Assembly: GCF_000384315.1 (NCBI RefSeq)
Contig: NZ_ARVW01000001.1
Span: 62,001 to 126,000 of the forward strand
From: Amycolatopsis nigrescens CSC17Ta-90
Lineage (GTDB): Bacteria > Actinomycetota > Actinomycetes > Mycobacteriales > Pseudonocardiaceae
Direction: 5' to 3'
DNA length: 64,000 bases
Both the position numbers and the translations under genes were made by a program. Each line of letters opens with the position of its first letter. Positions within the stretch are counted from its first letter, which is position 1. Shown in pieces: positions 60,878-64,000 of this stretch. Under the pieces are notes generated by a model. The model was not told where the DNA came from. It was given only the letters and a program-made list of their open reading frames with translations, and did no database searches.

Positions 60878-61501
60878 ATGGGAACGGTCGAAGGGGGTCT
60901 GCGTGCGCAGCACAAGGCCCAGCGTCGGGTCCGGATCCTCGATGCGACGCGGGAACTCCTGCGGGACGGCCCGGAAGCGGTGATCAGCACCGAACGGATC
61001 GCCGAGCGAGCGGAAGTCGCCCCGGCCACCGTGTACAACCTGATCGGGCCGCGCGACAAGATCTGGCAGGCGCTCGCCGCCGGATTCATGGACGAGCTCG
61101 AACGCCGCCTGGCGGCGCGGGGAGCCGGTGACCCGCGGGAGGTCGTCAGGTCGACCGTCGGGCTGTTCGCGGGCGACCCGGTCGTGTCGCGTCGCATGGT
61201 GCGCGAGTGGGAGGACAGCGGCCTCGTGCTCGACCGCAGCCCGCTCACCCAGCTCCGCCAGGCGATCGCGGAGGCACGGGCGCAGGGCGTCCTGCGCGCC
61301 GACATCAACACCGACGCGCTGGCCGCCTCAGTCGCCACCTCGTGCGTGGGTGCGCTGCATCAGTGGGTCGCCGGCCTGATCGACGACGACCGGTTCCTCG
61401 CACATGCCCTGTTCGCGCTGGACGTCGCGCTCGCCGCGGCGGCCACCGATGCCCATCGCGACCGGTTGCTGGCGCCGCTGCGAACCCGGGATGCGGTATG
61501 A
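60878..61501 (+). CDS. TetR-family repressor
   Basis: The 207-residue protein has an N-terminal HTH (ILDATRELLRDGPEAVISTERIAERAEVAPATVYNLIGPRDKIWQAL) and a helical ligand-binding part. GGAGGGGCGGG is upstream of the ATG. ATGA couples it to the hydrolase gene, so they form a two-gene operon, and a palindrome covers its promoter. It probably senses the hydrolase's substrate or product. Confidence 0.9.
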   Translation: MGTVEGGLRAQHKAQRRVRILDATRELLRDGPEAVISTERIAERAEVAPATVYNLIGPRDKIWQALAAGFMDELERRLAARGAGDPREVVRSTVGLFAGDPVVSRRMVREWEDSGLVLDRSPLTQLRQAIAEARAQGVLRADINTDALAASVATSCVGALHQWVAGLIDDDRFLAHALFALDVALAAAATDAHRDRLLAPLRTRDAV

Positions 61502-62349
61502 CGGCCGGCGCGCCGCCCCGGCGTTTCCTTGGCCACGACGGAATCCTGCTCACGGCCGATGTGTGGGGCGAAGCGTCATCGCCACCTCTACTCCTGCTGC
61601 ACGGCGGCGGCCAGACCCGGCACGCCTGGGACCGGACCGGCCCTCGGCTGGCCGCGCTGGGCTGGCGGGTCGTCGCCCCGGACCTGCGCGGGCACGGCAC
61701 CAGCCAGTGGTCGGCCGATGGCGACTACGACCTCGAACTGTTGGCCGGGGACGTCCGGGCGCTCGTCACCGAACTCGGCGACCGGCCGGTACTCGTCGGT
61801 GCCTCGCTCGGCGGCCTGAGTGCGCTGCTCGCCGCCGGCGAGGCACCCGGCGCGGCGATTCGCGCGCTGGCGCTCGTCGACGTCGCCCACCGGCCGGATC
61901 CCCGTGGGGCGCACCGGATCGTCGAGTTCATGCGCCAGCGACCGGACGGGTTCGCCAGCGTCGAAGAAGCGGCCGCGGCGGTGTCGGCCTACCTGCCGCA
62001 CCGCCCACCTCCGGAGGACCCCGACCGGATCCGGAACAACCTGCGACGCCACGGCGATCGCTGGGTCTGGCACTGGGATCCCCGCATCCTGGACAACTTC
62101 GAGGGCCGGATGGACCCGCCCGGGATGGCGCAACGCCTCCTCCGCGCCGCACGCCACACCGAAGTGCCGGTCCTGCTCGTCCGCGGCGGAATCAGCGACG
62201 TGGTGCGCGACGACATCGCCACCGAGTTCTGCGACGAGGTTCCCAACGCACGGCGCGTCGACGTGGCCGACGCGGGGCACATGGTGGCCGGCGACCGGAA
62301 CGAGCACTTCATCGACGCGATCATCCCGTTCCTGAAAGGGATCCAATGA
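61498..62349 (+). CDS. Alpha/beta-hydrolase coupled to the TetR repressor
   Basis: A 283-residue protein with LLLLHGGGQTRHAWD (oxyanion hole), the nucleophile elbow LVGASLGGLSALLAA, the Asp in VLLVRGGISDVV and the His in DVADAGHMVAGDRNEHF. This fits the fold of epoxide hydrolases, haloperoxidases and lactonases, which cannot be separated by eye. It follows the repressor with an ATGA overlap. Confidence 0.88.
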   Translation: MTAGAPPRRFLGHDGILLTADVWGEASSPPLLLLHGGGQTRHAWDRTGPRLAALGWRVVAPDLRGHGTSQWSADGDYDLELLAGDVRALVTELGDRPVLVGASLGGLSALLAAGEAPGAAIRALALVDVAHRPDPRGAHRIVEFMRQRPDGFASVEEAAAAVSAYLPHRPPPEDPDRIRNNLRRHGDRWVWHWDPRILDNFEGRMDPPGMAQRLLRAARHTEVPVLLVRGGISDVVRDDIATEFCDEVPNARRVDVADAGHMVAGDRNEHFIDAIIPFLKGIQ

Positions 62350-62358
62350 GCGCATGAC

Positions 62359-63681
62359 TGCGTTTTCCCTCTTTCGTGTTCGGGTGTGGCCGGTTTTTGT
62401 CGGGGTTCGGCGGTATTATGGAGGTACATTCAAACTACGGGGGTTCGCATGTTGTTTGTTGATTTCAGTATGTTACCGCCGGATTGGTTGTCGTCGATGA
62501 ATAAGGCGTCGATTGAGCGGCTTGATGTGTCGCAGGCGGTGGGGGTGGTGATCTCGGCTCGGCGGGCGATCTGTCGTATGCAGGCGGTGCAGGCTCAGGC
62601 GATCGCGCAGGTCAGCCGGGCCCGTGGTGGTGCGCGGTGGGTGGCCGATGAGTTGGCGCCGGAGTTGCGGTTGTCCCGTGACACGACCGCAACCCGGGTC
62701 GCCTTGGCGAAAGCGCTGGTGTCGCGGATGCCGTGTCTGTTGGCCGCGATGACCGAGGGCGAGTTGGATATCGAGAAGGCTCGTCAAGCCTTTGATGGCG
62801 TGGCGGTATTGTCCGATGAATTGGCCCGTCAGGCGGATGAGATTCTGGCTGGTCGTATCGGTGAGAAGAATCCCAGCAACTGGCGTAAAACGGTCACTCG
62901 AGTGGTGGCGAGTCTCGATCCCGAAGGCCAGCAGGCGCGGACGGAGGCCCGGCGTAAGCAGCGCCGTGTCGAGTTGCACCACGAGCCCGACGCGATGGCC
63001 TCACTCTGGGCCTACCTCCCGGTCGAAATCGCGACCGCCGTGTATGCCCGGATCGACATGCTGGCGCGGAAGCTCCGCGGTGGCGATGAGGTTCGCACGC
63101 TGGATCAGTTGCGGGCTGATGTGTTGGCGGAGTTGCTGCTCGGCAAAGGCTGGGAAGGCTTGGCGGCTCAGGTGTTCATCCACATCCCGCTCGACACCGC
63201 GTTGGGCATCCGTGATGACGGCTGCGAGCTGGTCGGCCATGGCCCGATCCCCGGTGAGATCGGCCGTCAACTCATGAACCAGCCGGGATCGGTGTGGCGG
63301 AAGGTGTTGACCGATCCGGTGTCGGGCACTGTCCGGGATATCGGCCGCAAGCGGTACCGGCCACCAGCCGATCTCGCCGATCTGGTTCGGGTGCGTGACC
63401 GCACCTGCCGCGCACCGGGCTGTAATCGGCCTGCGCAACGGTGCGACGCGGACCATTGCACGGCGTGGTCGGAAAATGGGGACACCTGCGAGCACAACCT
63501 CTGTTGCCTGTGCCGCCACCACCACCGGTTGAAGGATGAGCCGGGCTGGACCTTCGACTTCGATCCCGACACGGCCGATTTAACGGTCACCACCCCCAAC
63601 GGCCGCACCTACACCACCAGACCCGAACCACTGCTCGACCCACCACCACCGAAGATCACCGACGAGCCACCACCTTTCTAG
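62359..63681 (+). repeat. Large inverted repeat, right copy
   Basis: Mirror partner of 49901-51229, comprising HNH copy 2 and about 90 bases of shared upstream DNA. Differences between copies are scattered point changes plus one codon near the end (411 versus 410 residues). Homology stops right after the stop codon. Confidence 0.85.
62449..63681 (+). CDS. DUF222/13E12-type HNH endonuclease, copy 2
   Basis: The 410-residue protein is nearly identical to copy 1, with the same DUF222 region and HNH motif (CRAPGCNRPAQRCDADHCTAW and CEHNLCCLCRHHHRLKDEPGW). It begins with ATG after GGGGG. In both copies the 5' third prefers G/T-ending codons, while the 3' end prefers C/A-ending ones, unlike the flanking genes. 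Neither copy shows a stop or frameshift, so both may be active. Confidence 0.88.
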   Translation: MLFVDFSMLPPDWLSSMNKASIERLDVSQAVGVVISARRAICRMQAVQAQAIAQVSRARGGARWVADELAPELRLSRDTTATRVALAKALVSRMPCLLAAMTEGELDIEKARQAFDGVAVLSDELARQADEILAGRIGEKNPSNWRKTVTRVVASLDPEGQQARTEARRKQRRVELHHEPDAMASLWAYLPVEIATAVYARIDMLARKLRGGDEVRTLDQLRADVLAELLLGKGWEGLAAQVFIHIPLDTALGIRDDGCELVGHGPIPGEIGRQLMNQPGSVWRKVLTDPVSGTVRDIGRKRYRPPADLADLVRVRDRTCRAPGCNRPAQRCDADHCTAWSENGDTCEHNLCCLCRHHHRLKDEPGWTFDFDPDTADLTVTTPNGRTYTTRPEPLLDPPPPKITDEPPPF

Positions 63682-63738
63682 TGCGCGCGGCCCACCGCAC
63701 CCCGAGCAACGCGCCGTAGGACCTGCCCGAACCGCCGC

Positions 63739-63766
63739 TTGACCTCAGGTTAGGTTGAGGTATTAG
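63739..63766 (+). promoter_or_regulatory. Candidate promoter of the oxidoreductase gene
   Basis: TTGACC and TATTAG with a 16-bp spacer lie 41 bp before the start codon. The spacer holds AGGTTAGG, half of an iron box, but the second half is missing, so iron control is unlikely. Confidence 0.4.
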
Positions 63767-63806
63767 CGTCGTTCAGCGAAGACCCCGACTACGAAAGGCA
63801 TCCGGG

Positions 63807-64000
63807 ATGCGCCAGCTCGAACTGGGACAGATCGGCGTGACCCTGAACATGCGCGCCGACGGCGGCCACCTCGAAGACGCGGCCATGCTGGAGAACCTCG
63901 GCTACTCGACGCTCTGGATCGTCGGCGGCCAGCTGAGCACCCTGGATCCGCTGCGGGAGGTCATCCGGGCGACCGAGGCGGTCCCCGTCGGCAGCGCGAT
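63807..64000 (+). CDS. LLM-class (F420-dependent type) oxidoreductase, N-terminal part
   Basis: The 64 visible codons read MRQLELGQIGVTLNMRADGG and continue HLEDAAMLENLGYSTLWIVGG, the first strand and helix of luciferase-like monooxygenases, where the glycine-tyrosine-TLW strand is typical of actinobacterial F420-dependent members. GAAAGG precedes the ATG. The gene runs off the window, so substrate and cofactor remain open. Confidence 0.75.
   Translation, partial: MRQLELGQIGVTLNMRADGGHLEDAAMLENLGYSTLWIVGGQLSTLDPLREVIRATEAVPVGSA

Noticed and set aside
63744..63762. Second iron box before the last gene
   Set aside because: Only the AGGTTAG half matches; the opposite half of the palindrome is absent.

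Overview
The window is high-GC actinobacterial DNA with GTG and TTG starts, overlapping stop/start junctions, a Wbl protein, an IdeR-type iron box, a probable F420-dependent oxidoreductase and 13E12-type HNH genes. Together these point to a Pseudonocardiaceae genome, most likely Amycolatopsis or a close relative (inference, not proven). I saw no rRNA, tRNA or CRISPR array.

Left edge (1-4.6 kb): the first codons of tmk, a MarR regulator, an IS701-type transposase homologue that seems to have lost two of its three catalytic acids, and a GAF/PucR-type regulator.

Biosynthetic region (4.6-21 kb): a methyltransferase, then a tightly coupled five-gene operon (fumarase/aspartase-superfamily lyase, CreE-like FAD/NADPH enzyme, FAD hydroxylase, acyl-AMP ligase, SRPBCC protein), a divergent reductase-asparagine synthetase pair, a KamA-family radical SAM aminomutase and a 1333-residue membrane NRPS built like epsilon-poly-L-lysine synthetase (A-T-six TM helices-three tandem C domains). 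The lyase plus CreE-like enzyme is the signature of the aspartate-nitrosuccinate pathway, which makes nitrous acid for N-N bond formation. I know of no described product that combines this with a Pls-type synthetase, so this is the main candidate for a new system.

Housekeeping block (21-26.7 kb): topoisomerase IV genes parE-parC, with a 359-residue intein carrying a homing endonuclease inside ParC.

Regulators, transport and stress (27-48.5 kb): a large STAND-type ATPase, a DrrAB-like exporter, flavoprotein, hydrolase and Wbl genes, an ArsR/MFS/maleate-isomerase-like group with a clear operator, an iron-regulated siderophore-binding lipoprotein, a phosphotransferase, an SPFH-RHH-GPP34 operon, a secreted beta-propeller protein, AraC, MetE-like and deaminase genes. 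Two intergenic tandem repeats (22-bp and 21-bp periods, 11 kb apart) share one core motif.

Glycan region (48.5-63.7 kb): a secreted alginate-lyase-like enzyme, a LuxR-type regulator and two divergent secreted GH92 alpha-mannosidases sharing a perfect 30-bp LacI-type palindrome, followed by a lipoprotein and a TetR-hydrolase pair. About 11 kb of this is bracketed by two nearly identical HNH genes in inverted orientation (49901-51229 and 62359-63681), which could allow the segment to invert. The window ends in a partial LLM-class oxidoreductase.
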